Source: Bacteroidota bacterium
GTDB taxonomy: Bacteria > Bacteroidota > Bacteroidia > Cytophagales > Cyclobacteriaceae
Length of the DNA stretch: 21,172 bases
Direction: 5' to 3'
NCBI GenBank assembly: GCA_023428695.1
Contig: JAEYWY010000019.1
Span: forward strand, 1 to 21,172
Numbering within the stretch: position 1 is the first letter of the stretch; each line of letters begins with the position of its first letter. The position numbers and the translations under genes were made by a program. The notes under the pieces were generated by a model that searched no databases, was not told the origin of the DNA, and saw nothing but the letters and a program-made list of their open reading frames with translations. This document shows positions 7,351 through 14,282 of this stretch, one piece after another.

Positions 7351-8565
7351 GTGAACGGTGATAAGGACCAAATATCAGATCTGACGAACCGGATTTTTGT
7401 GAGGCTGTTCCGGGATGCATGTATGCGTTGCTTCCGCAGAAACATTAACCAGCCATTGACCGAATCGGAGAGCAAACTGATGTCGACGCGCATAGAGGAG
7501 CAGACCGGGCTGGTGATTGGCGCGAAGTCAATCCGGAATTACTCCCTGTTTGCTTTTGGCGATGGAAAGGAAGCCAACCCTTCAATTGCCACACTAGACA
7601 CCCTGGCGCGGTATGTTGCAGAGGCGCCGGCAACGGATGAAGCGAGTCGCAAGACGCACGAGAGTCACTATCCGTATTGGTTTGCCTACAAGGAGCAGTC
7701 TACATCGTCGGGTGGAGACGACCCTGTTCCGCGCAGGTCCACGGTTCAACCGCAAACAAGAAAAACGTTACAGACCGTCGCTGTTTTTGGTTTTCTGGCA
7801 TTGGCAGTCGCGGTGGTATTTGTAACGAACAGACGCAGTAGTCCGCGCCAAAGCTTTGCTGATGATTTCGATGACGTATCAGCCCATGCCCTTCGAGCCC
7901 ACGGTTGGACTGTACGCGCCGACGACGCTGATTCCTGGACAAATCGCGATCAACGGCCGGAACATCTAACGCTCTTCACGTTACCTGGTGACAACTGGAC
8001 CAGTGAGCGCAAAACACAGGGCATACAAAACCTGCTAACGCGAAAAGTGTCCGGCACCTGTTGGATGACCGAAATCCATCTGACAGAATTTTTTCCTTCA
8101 CGCAATTGGGAGCAGGCGGGATTACTGATTGGAGAGGATGCTGATTTCCGCCAACGATTTATTCGTGTGTCGATCGCGTACAACGATTACTTCGGAGGAT
8201 ATGACCAGGCTCCTGAAATCATTCTGCAGGGAGTTACGTCGAAACAATCCTCTGAGGACACGAAGCCGGAGGAGTTTGCCCATGTTGTATTGTTCACGCT
8301 GGCGCCGGGTACTGACAGTCTTGTGCGCGCGAATCTTTCTCACGCGGCGATCAGAGTTGAGCGCAACAACGACACGTTCCGCTTTCTGTTTGCTGCGGGT
8401 AGTGATGTCTTTGCGTTTCGTGAGGCAGCAACGCTCACGTTCGACATCGATGCAAGGCACATTGGTCTCTTTGCTACACAGGGTTTATCGGAAAATACGT
8501 CATACGCACCGGCGAGTTTTGATTCGTTTTCATTTGCAGAACTGAAGTGCACCGGTGGGAAGTGA
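7351..8565 (+). CDS. One-pass membrane protein: HTH-like cytoplasmic domain plus exported concanavalin-A-like domain
   Basis: A 404-residue protein starting at GTG (7351); an in-frame stop lies just upstream and the first ATG is codon 25. Residues about 10-95 have the layout of a Bacteroidota HTH-like domain (TGLVIGAKSIRNY...PSIATLDTLARYV), in which a conserved helix pair is followed by an S/T-LDxLARY segment. Residues 140-159 are a single hydrophobic transmembrane helix. Residues about 167-400 resemble the GH43-C2/DUF1349-type concanavalin-A-like lectin fold (GWTVRADDADSWT, EQAGLLIGED, HIGLFATQG, ASFDSFSF). The expected topology is N-in/C-out, although RR follows the helix, which weakens the positive-inside argument. 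This is a ToxR-like layout: a ligand-sensing outer domain tied to a DNA-binding inner domain. Target and ligand are unknown; the divergent DUF5020 gene 94 bp away is the natural candidate. Confidence 0.65.
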   Translation: MNGDKDQISDLTNRIFVRLFRDACMRCFRRNINQPLTESESKLMSTRIEEQTGLVIGAKSIRNYSLFAFGDGKEANPSIATLDTLARYVAEAPATDEASRKTHESHYPYWFAYKEQSTSSGGDDPVPRRSTVQPQTRKTLQTVAVFGFLALAVAVVFVTNRRSSPRQSFADDFDDVSAHALRAHGWTVRADDADSWTNRDQRPEHLTLFTLPGDNWTSERKTQGIQNLLTRKVSGTCWMTEIHLTEFFPSRNWEQAGLLIGEDADFRQRFIRVSIAYNDYFGGYDQAPEIILQGVTSKQSSEDTKPEEFAHVVLFTLAPGTDSLVRANLSHAAIRVERNNDTFRFLFAAGSDVFAFREAATLTFDIDARHIGLFATQGLSENTSYAPASFDSFSFAELKCTGGK

Positions 8566-8632
8566 TATCGGGAACGTTCGGACACATTCGTTTAGAACAA
8601 TTCTAATTTTAGCAATTTTTATATTCAACTGT

Positions 8633-8663
8633 TTTGTGTTACACGATGGTTAATATACCTTTG
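8633..8663 (+). promoter_or_regulatory. Consensus Bacteroidota promoter of the rtcB operon
   Basis: TTTG (8633-8636), a 19-bp spacer and TACCTTTG (8656-8663) match the Bacteroidota -33/-7 consensus exactly. Transcription should start near 8670, about 255 nt before the rtcB start codon, which implies a long leader RNA. The surrounding 8566-8632 is AT-rich and holds the end of the previous gene's transcript region without a clear terminator. Confidence 0.7.
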
Positions 8664-8708
8664 CGTCAGCATTTCACCTCTGTGTTCAACTTAAAAATGG
8701 AGGCAGCT

Positions 8709-8753
8709 ATGTTGGAAGTAAGTTCACATATCACCCTGAAGCAGCGCTGGTAA
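8709..8753 (+). CDS. Possible 14-codon leader ORF upstream of rtcB
   Basis: ATG at 8709 opens MLEVSSHITLKQRW and a TAA stop. A GGAGG sequence (8699-8703) sits five bases upstream, unusual in a window where most genes lack Shine-Dalgarno sites. An in-frame ATG at 8697 would add four residues. It lies within the predicted rtcB leader, just after the start of transcription. It could be a leader peptide whose translation affects the downstream RNA structure, or chance. I recognise no family. Confidence 0.3.
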   Translation: MLEVSSHITLKQRW

Positions 8754-8813
8754 AGAAAAAAACCAGATCCGATACTGCTTTGTCTTTTTCAAAATCAAAT
8801 AGATAAAAACTAA

Positions 8814-8920
8814 CAAGCCCGCACAGGCTTGGCCATGATTTCTTTCATGCCTTTTACCTACAAGGCGTGCTTGGTTTTTCATGCGCAAGACTCAGCACAG
8901 GCATGTAGCTGGCGTGCTAC
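8814..8920 (+). promoter_or_regulatory. Three small hairpins in the rtcB 5' leader
   Basis: Three perfect inverted repeats lie in the last 110 nt before the rtcB start: CAAGCC-N6-GGCTTG (8814-8831), GCCTT-N8-AAGGC (8851-8868) and GTAGC-N6-GCTAC (8905-8920). The last ends four bases before the ATG at 8925 and could occlude ribosome entry. The leader as a whole (about 8670-8924) is 255 nt with no full-length gene. It may be a cis-regulatory RNA or an independent small RNA; no known riboswitch class is recognised, and there is no tRNA T-arm. Confidence 0.35.
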
Positions 8921-8924
8921 GACT

Positions 8925-10322
8925 ATGGGAAAACAAAAACTCAATATTAGAGACTTGTCAACGATCAGTTTTCCGTCGGCAGTGGCGAAGAGCCTTTCAT
9001 TAAATATTATGAACAGGCACTTTAAGCATTTACCGAATACAGATAAGCTGATGCTGATAAAGAATGTACTTGATAAACCTGGTGAATATGAAAATGATGA
9101 GCGCCTGAGTGTGCTTGCTTATAAGCTGTCGTCGGGTGTTGAATGCGACGTATTCAGCACGTTCGATCTCGATGAGGAACCAAAACACTTTGACGTGTTT
9201 GGAAACAAGCATATCGACAACAATGCGATCAAGCAAATGGAGATGGTCATGCGCCTGCCTATTGCTATAAAGGGCGCGTTGATGCCGGATGCGCATCAAG
9301 GCTACGGAATGCCGATTGGCGGGGTCATCGCTACACGGAATGAAGTAATTCCGTATGGGATTGGTATGGACATAGGATGCAGGATGGCACTGAGCATTCT
9401 TGATCTGCCTGCAAATTATGTTGGTCATCGCAGTTATGAGATCCGAAATATATTACGCGATCACACGCATTTTGGCAATGACGGCGAGCCGGAAGTAAAG
9501 CAAAATCACGATGTTCTCGATGATCCGACGTTTGGGGAGACGCCGTTGTTGAAAAAGCTTCATGGCAATGCTGTAAGACAGCTAGGAAGTTCCGGCGCAG
9601 GTAATCACTTCGTCGAGCTGGGGATTATTGAAGTCGCTGAACGAAATCGCCTTGGCATTGATGCGGGTAATTATGCCGCAATACTCTCCCATTCGGGTTC
9701 GCGTGGGTTGGGTGCGAACATCGCTCAGCATTATACGACAATCGCAATGGATAAGTGCCGGCTTCCGCGTGAAGCAAAACACCTGGCGTGGCTGAACCTG
9801 GACACCGAGGCAGGACAGGAGTACTGGCTTTCGATGAATCTCGCAGGTGTGTATGCAAAGGCGTGTCACGATGTGATCCATCGCAACATCTGCAACGCAC
9901 TGGGTGCACGCGTGATGACGACGGTTGAGAACCATCACAACTTTGCTTGGAAAGAAAAGCTCCTGGGTGACGAGTATATCGTTCACCGTAAAGGCGCGAC
10001 TCCCGCCGGGGTGAATGTGGCGAGCATAATCCCGGGAAGTATGACGACGCCGGGCTATGTCGTCAGCGGATTGGGGAACGAGGCGTCACTGAATTCGGCG
10101 GCGCATGGTGCGGGTCGGAAGATGTCGCGGCTCAAGGCGCGGACTTCCATCACGATGAGCAGCCTCAAAAAGCTGCTGCAGAAAGAAGGCGTCATGTTAC
10201 TCGGTGGTAGTGCCGAAGAAGCACCGATGTGTTATAAAGATATTGAAATGGTTATGAAGAGTCAGGCGATGCTCGTAAACGTAGAGGGAAGGTTTTTCCC
10301 ACAAGTGGTACGAATGGCCTGA
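8925..10322 (+). CDS. rtcB: RtcB-family RNA ligase
   Basis: RtcB joins RNA 2',3'-cyclic phosphate or 3'-phosphate ends to 5'-OH ends using GTP and Mn2+. The start chosen is ATG 8925 (MGKQKLNIRDL; 465 residues). The open frame reaches back to 8829, but that part overlaps leader hairpins and does not look like RtcB. All core motifs are present: MPDAHQGYGMPIGG, PYGIGMDIGCRM (metal-binding Cys152), GAGNHFVELG (His228), LSHSGSRG (His256), ENHHNFAW (His337-338), HRKGATPAG, and AAHGAGRKMSR with His394 as expected guanylylation site. The protein should be active and cytoplasmic. Only 31 bp separate it from the AAA+/peptidase gene, so the two are probably one transcript from the promoter at 8633. No archease or RtcA is adjacent. 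Confidence 0.93.
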   Translation: MGKQKLNIRDLSTISFPSAVAKSLSLNIMNRHFKHLPNTDKLMLIKNVLDKPGEYENDERLSVLAYKLSSGVECDVFSTFDLDEEPKHFDVFGNKHIDNNAIKQMEMVMRLPIAIKGALMPDAHQGYGMPIGGVIATRNEVIPYGIGMDIGCRMALSILDLPANYVGHRSYEIRNILRDHTHFGNDGEPEVKQNHDVLDDPTFGETPLLKKLHGNAVRQLGSSGAGNHFVELGIIEVAERNRLGIDAGNYAAILSHSGSRGLGANIAQHYTTIAMDKCRLPREAKHLAWLNLDTEAGQEYWLSMNLAGVYAKACHDVIHRNICNALGARVMTTVENHHNFAWKEKLLGDEYIVHRKGATPAGVNVASIIPGSMTTPGYVVSGLGNEASLNSAAHGAGRKMSRLKARTSITMSSLKKLLQKEGVMLLGGSAEEAPMCYKDIEMVMKSQAMLVNVEGRFFPQVVRMA

Positions 10323-10353
10323 TTTCGAAACTGAAACAGTTAAGAATAAAAAA

Positions 10354-12426
10354 ATGGAAGCTGTATATACGGAACTGATTGAAAAGAAGAAGCGACTGAA
10401 CGACATAACGACTGCGCTCAAGGAGAGATTCCTCGGTCTTGATGATGTGATCGACGAGATCATGTCATTGATGTTGCCGTGGTATCTCTTCCCGCAGGCG
10501 CAATTGCGTCCGACGATCATTAATCTGTGGGGACTTACCGGTTCGGGCAAGACTGCGCTTGTGAACGCAATCGTGGAATTGCTGGACTACCGCAAACTTT
10601 ACAGTCACCTCGACATGGGCGAGTTTGAATCAGATTCAGCGTCGTGGATGAAGAACATTCTGACGGATGAACTGGAATTCTTTCACGAGAAGTCTCCTGT
10701 GATTTGCCTCGATGAATTTCAATTCGCCAGAACAGTGGACGGTGATGAAAAAGAGCTTGGTAAAGACAAGCTGCGCGTTATGTGGGATCTGCTGGATTCC
10801 GGCAAAGTCGAATACATTTCTGATTCAGGAACATACTATCTGTTCAAAGCTGAGAACTGTCTGATCCGGATGGTCAAAGCCATTCAGGCTGGGCTCATCA
10901 TTGAAAACGGAGTAATCACTGGCGGATTTGATGCGTTTAAACGGTACTTCGACGGATTCCACTTTGAATTCAATAACCGTTGTTCTGCGAAGCTGACGGA
11001 GAACTATTTTCTCTCCGACGATTTCGTCATGTCGGTGTGGTATCTGTTTGAAGGCGACGACGTTTCGAAAGAAGAAATCCGCGAAAGAATCCGCAACGCG
11101 ACGGCTGGCGACATTCAGATGTTGCTGCATCAGGGAATGTCGACGCGGCCGGCGACGAAGACGCTGGACCTGTCAAAGGCGTTGATCTTTGTCTTAGGCA
11201 ATCTGGATGAAGCGTATGGCATGAGCAGGAATCTGAATCCTGATATCAGTGCCGACGAGTTTCATGAAGCAACATCGAGGATTACGATCGCCGACATTAA
11301 GCGTGCGCTGAAAAGAAGGTTCAGACCTGAACAGATCGCGCGGCTCGGAAACAACCACATCATTTACCGGTCGTTCAATTGCGCCCAGTTCCGTGCGTTG
11401 ATCCGCCAGGAGCTTACAAGGATTGCAAGCTTTGTGATGACGCAATTTGGATGGAAGGTAGTCTTCGATGAATCGGTGATTGACATCGTTTATTCGGAAG
11501 GTGTGTTTCCCGCACAGGGGACTCGTCCTGTTTTCACAACGGTAAAAAACCTGGTTGAATCGCGATTAAGTGCGATGGTTGTACAGCTTGTGGAAACGCA
11601 AATGAATATCGACCAGGTAAAGTGGACGTATGCCAATGGACAGTTTCACTATCAAATCATGGATGTATCCGGCAATGTTGTGCTTTCGTTTAACGATACA
11701 GCAAAACTGAAGCTGGAGAATCTGCGGAAGAGTGTGGATCCGGAAATCCAGGCACACGTCGCTGTGCACGAGTCCGGTCACGCAGTGCTTGCTGCGCTCA
11801 CCTTCAGGATCATCCCGTCAGTGGTTGTCTCACGGACAGCATCCGACTCGGAAGGATTTTGTCTTATCAATTTTCCGAAAGGACCAATGACAAGAGAAAC
11901 GCTCAAGAAGGACATTATGACTACGCTTGGCGGTTACATCGCGGAGAAGATGATTTTCGGTGAAGAGCACACGTCCTCCGGAGTTGTCGCTGATATTGAA
12001 GAAGCGTCGCGCCTGGCGAACAACGCGGTAAGAAATTATGCGATGGGCAGCGATCCGATTCACCTCGTTGTGGGTTCGAAAGATGCGGATGCTTTCACGA
12101 CATCGCGGAGGTACGACGTACAGGCCATAGCGATCATCCGTGCTTGCGAAACACAGGCGCGGGCGTTGCTCGAAAGGAATAGACTCCTTCTTCTGAAAAT
12201 GGCTGAGTACCTGACGACGCATTCGCGAATGGAAGCGCCGATGATTGAGAGCTACATGAAGCAGTATTCGGTTGAAAGCTGGGTGAGGACGACTGGCTTT
12301 ATTGCGAAGGATCAATACTTCCGGTTTAACACGGCGGTGCAGGCACACCTTGCGCTGCTCGAAGGCGAAAGTGATCCGTTTCCGGTGGAATCATTTTTTC
12401 CGATGGAGACAGAAGTGAACGATTGA
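10354..12426 (+). CDS. Soluble AAA+ ATPase fused to an FtsH/M41-like zinc metallopeptidase
   Basis: A 690-residue protein with no signal peptide or transmembrane helix. Residues about 25-410 are an AAA+ module: Walker A GLTGSGKT (60-67), Walker B VICLDE (116-121), a sensor-1-like LGNLDEA (281-287, Asn283), a box FRPEQIARL (323-331) like the FxPExxNR segment of Clp proteins, and a sensor-2-like GTRP (389-392). This is closer to ClpB-D2/ClpX-type AAA+ than to FtsH AAA. Residues about 460-635 resemble the M41 peptidase: HESGHA (zinc ligands His472 and His476, catalytic Glu473), GGYIAEKMIFGE, and SSGVVADIEEASRLA, whose Asp547 fits the third zinc ligand. It would use ATP to unfold and degrade proteins, or remodel a complex, in the cytoplasm. 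It follows rtcB by 31 bp. The pairing of a Clp-type ATPase with an M41-like peptidase is unusual. Confidence 0.85.
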   Translation: MEAVYTELIEKKKRLNDITTALKERFLGLDDVIDEIMSLMLPWYLFPQAQLRPTIINLWGLTGSGKTALVNAIVELLDYRKLYSHLDMGEFESDSASWMKNILTDELEFFHEKSPVICLDEFQFARTVDGDEKELGKDKLRVMWDLLDSGKVEYISDSGTYYLFKAENCLIRMVKAIQAGLIIENGVITGGFDAFKRYFDGFHFEFNNRCSAKLTENYFLSDDFVMSVWYLFEGDDVSKEEIRERIRNATAGDIQMLLHQGMSTRPATKTLDLSKALIFVLGNLDEAYGMSRNLNPDISADEFHEATSRITIADIKRALKRRFRPEQIARLGNNHIIYRSFNCAQFRALIRQELTRIASFVMTQFGWKVVFDESVIDIVYSEGVFPAQGTRPVFTTVKNLVESRLSAMVVQLVETQMNIDQVKWTYANGQFHYQIMDVSGNVVLSFNDTAKLKLENLRKSVDPEIQAHVAVHESGHAVLAALTFRIIPSVVVSRTASDSEGFCLINFPKGPMTRETLKKDIMTTLGGYIAEKMIFGEEHTSSGVVADIEEASRLANNAVRNYAMGSDPIHLVVGSKDADAFTTSRRYDVQAIAIIRACETQARALLERNRLLLLKMAEYLTTHSRMEAPMIESYMKQYSVESWVRTTGFIAKDQYFRFNTAVQAHLALLEGESDPFPVESFFPMETEVND

Positions 12427-12466
12427 GGAGGTGCCGTGCGAAGTTTGTGGGTGGTCGCAAAGTTAG

Positions 12467-12695
12467 AACCCCCGTGAGCGATCGCAGCGGCACGACGCCT
12501 TCGTTCCGGCACTATAGACGCGAGTTTCGGCGGCGGTGTCCGCTAATCGGTTTGATGAAATATATCGAAGGCGGAGTATAGCAGAGAGCGCGACCCTCGC
12601 CTACGCTCCGGCGCTCATGACTAACGCGAGCTTCGGCGGGCGCGGCCCGTAATGGCTACAGCTAAAGACAATGTGAGGCGGGGGGCACGGCCAAA
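12467..12695 (+). repeat. Dispersed intergenic repeat, copy 1
   Basis: Most of the 349-bp gap between the AAA+/peptidase gene and the next gene is a GC-rich element that also occurs, inverted, at 20270-20455. Shared blocks in the same order are ACCCC..GTGAGCGAT(T/C)GCAG, GAAGGCGG, GCGCGACCC..CGCCT.CGCT, AACGC(A/G)AGCTTCGGCGGG and GGCGGGG..GCACG.CCAAA. This copy carries an extra ~45 nt that partly repeats its own central block (compare 12492-12546 with 12590-12652). It contains no credible ORF. It probably inserted between two operon genes; 12696-12775 is plain AT-rich sequence without a convincing promoter. Confidence 0.6.
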
Positions 12696-12775
12696 TACTG
12701 CTCATCATATTCGAAAAGATGTACGTTGAACGGATCGCAATTTTTTCAATGAATTCATAATGGCTAAATTGAAGA

Positions 12776-13708
12776 ATGATCACCGATAGCATTACGCGCA
12801 GCATTCAGAAGAAACTTGGTATCGACCTGGTCGACATTCTTGCAACAAAGCTGACAGGCTCCGAGCTGAATTCGCTGCTGATGAAAGTGTTTGCCGAACG
12901 CGCTGCCCGGATGTCTCCCGCTGAATTGCTGCGTAGCTACGAAATAAATCGCTTTGCCCAACCTGCAGAGACGGACTACATCCGGCTTCTTCAAAAGTCG
13001 GAAGAGACGTTGCGGATTTTCAATGAACGTGGATTTGTTCCACGACAGGTTTCGCCATTGGTGCCGTTGGGTACATGTTCCGTTGTGGGTGTTGTTGATC
13101 AGAACAAGATCGTCTCAGCGACACGTAACGGTGAGGTACTGGCGGATGCCACGAATGCACTTGCTCTGGAAGTTGCGTCAAGAAGAAAAAGCGAAGGCAG
13201 ACAAGCCACGCTGAAGTTCTGCACCGTGCAGCGACACATGCGCGCTCAGACGATTACTGTAAAAGGATTCTCGCCGCATTTTACGATCGGATGCCTTGTT
13301 ACAGCGGGAAGAGATACAGGTTCGTTTGGTTTTGAATTTTCCACAGTGGCGGATCATTTGCTTACCATGTCGACGATGCTGAAGACAGTGTTTGGCATTG
13401 ACGACATGCACATCAGACTCCAGCAACGGGGTAACTATCCGCCGGAGTTTCTGGACAAGCTGGCGCAGCACCTTACTGCGGAGCTTTCGCCGATGGCCGT
13501 GGATGTCGACCGCGACGCCACGGAAAACACGTATTATCACGGCGTGCAGTTCAAGGTGGTCATTAACAAGATTGGTCGTCAATTTGAGATCGCCGACGGC
13601 GGGCTTGTTGACTGGACGCAAAAACTCCTCAACGACAGGAAGGAACGCTGCTGCATCTCCGGTTTTGGATTGGAGCTTCTCAACAAAATGGATGAGGGGC
13701 TGATTTGA
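12776..13708 (+). CDS. Protein resembling a class II aminoacyl-tRNA synthetase catalytic core
   Basis: A 310-residue cytoplasmic protein. The N-terminal ~85 residues are helical and contain a SPAELLRSYEINRF segment. From about 93 the order of elements recalls a class II synthetase core: VPLGTCSVVG, then RNGEVLADATNALALE, then CTVQRHMRAQ...PHFTIGCLVTAGRDTG.F.FE (149-187), which reads like motif 2 with its Arg and a following substrate loop, and finally CCISGFGLELL (292-302), which reads like motif 3 but lacks the usual Arg. There is no anticodon-binding or editing domain. Such stand-alone cores (compare HisZ, PoxA/EpmA, AsnA) often do not charge tRNA. Placement after rtcB and the AAA+ peptidase on the same strand suggests a linked role in tRNA or RNA handling. 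The fold is moderately supported; the function is unknown. Confidence 0.55.
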   Translation: MITDSITRSIQKKLGIDLVDILATKLTGSELNSLLMKVFAERAARMSPAELLRSYEINRFAQPAETDYIRLLQKSEETLRIFNERGFVPRQVSPLVPLGTCSVVGVVDQNKIVSATRNGEVLADATNALALEVASRRKSEGRQATLKFCTVQRHMRAQTITVKGFSPHFTIGCLVTAGRDTGSFGFEFSTVADHLLTMSTMLKTVFGIDDMHIRLQQRGNYPPEFLDKLAQHLTAELSPMAVDVDRDATENTYYHGVQFKVVINKIGRQFEIADGGLVDWTQKLLNDRKERCCISGFGLELLNKMDEGLI

Positions 13709-13768
13709 AAGGGCCGACCAACCACTAAAGACCGCCAAATTCCACTGATTTGACCCTTTTATACCAGT

Positions 13769-13789
13769 AAATGCAATATTGTTGCATTT
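13769..13789. promoter_or_regulatory. Palindromic operator, Fur-family (probably Zur-like)
   Basis: AAATGCAA-N5-TTGCATTT is a perfect 8-bp inverted repeat. Read as 7-1-7 it is TGCAATA-T-TGTTGCA, the geometry typical of Fur/Zur/PerR boxes, with one asymmetric pair. It overlaps the probable -33 element of the operon that encodes a His/Cys-rich protein and a ZnuD-like receptor, so a metal-dependent repressor is the simplest reading. The regulator is not in the window. Confidence 0.55.
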
Positions 13790-13812
13790 GCTTGGGAATT
13801 GAATTTACTTTG
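13782..13812 (+). promoter_or_regulatory. Probable promoter of the metal-uptake operon
   Basis: TTG (13782-13784), a 20-bp spacer and TTACTTTG (13805-13812) approximate the Bacteroidota -33/-7 elements; the -7 box has one mismatch. The -33 falls inside the right arm of the palindrome, so a bound repressor would block it. Predicted transcription begins about 15 nt before the GTG at 13834, which supports that start. Confidence 0.4.
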
Positions 13813-13833
13813 GCGCCGGAATCCTGATCTCCC

Positions 13834-14229
13834 GTGGCAAGTAACTATTTGAAGTCTGTGTACGCTTACGTAGCCGTTCTGCTGGCGGTCGTCTACTTCG
13901 CGGGCGCGTTGCAGCTGAGCAGGGTTCACTCGTTGCTGCACAGCCATGATGCCGTTGTCACGCACTCGCATGAGCAGGAGGAAGATCCGTGTCACCGGTT
14001 CATCTATCACAACGACAACACGGGAGGCTGCCACCACGATTCGCATATCGTCGCCAATGAAAAATGTGCGACATGTGATCTTGCTTTTCAAACTGGCGTC
14101 GCGACCCTGCCGGTAAGTGCTTCCCTTGAACCCGCGATTCACTCCAATGAATTTTTGTCGGTAATCACATCGTTCGTTAACCTTGCGCTCAGCCTTTCGT
14201 CTTCGCGGGCGCCACCGATGGTCAGCTGA
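13834..14229 (+). CDS. Small His/Cys-rich membrane-anchored protein (DUF2946-like)
   Basis: A 131-residue protein starting at GTG. Residues 8-26 form one hydrophobic helix (anchor or uncleaved signal). Residues 32-81 are a metal-binding-like segment with ten histidines (HSLLHSH, THSH, CHHDSH) and four cysteines (53, 66, 78, 81), the last two as CATC. A second weakly hydrophobic stretch precedes the end, SSSRAPPMVS, which resembles the R(G/A)PP ending of DUF2946 proteins that accompany metal-linked TonB receptors. It is the first gene of the operon, 53 bp before the receptor and behind the palindrome. A likely role is periplasmic or inner-membrane metal binding, most probably zinc. The assignment rests on composition and context, not on catalytic residues. 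Confidence 0.6.
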   Translation: MASNYLKSVYAYVAVLLAVVYFAGALQLSRVHSLLHSHDAVVTHSHEQEEDPCHRFIYHNDNTGGCHHDSHIVANEKCATCDLAFQTGVATLPVSASLEPAIHSNEFLSVITSFVNLALSLSSSRAPPMVS

Positions 14230-14282
14230 CTTTTTCTTTAGCTGGCCTTAAATTTTATCCATCCTCATTTCACGTCGAACAC

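Noticed and set aside
7257..7493. N-terminal extension of the DUF5020 protein
   Set aside because: It would precede a good signal peptide and overlap the divergent gene's start.
8814..8920. tRNA or tRNA-like RNA before rtcB
   Set aside because: Short stems exist, but there is no acceptor/T-arm arrangement or GTTCRA-type T loop.
8829..8924. In-frame N-terminal extension of RtcB
   Set aside because: The 32 extra residues do not resemble RtcB and overlap leader hairpins; the family start fits ATG 8925.
13178..13738. Minus-strand frame of 186 codons over the synthetase-like gene
   Set aside because: Its composition is that of an antisense shadow, and the plus strand has recognisable motifs.
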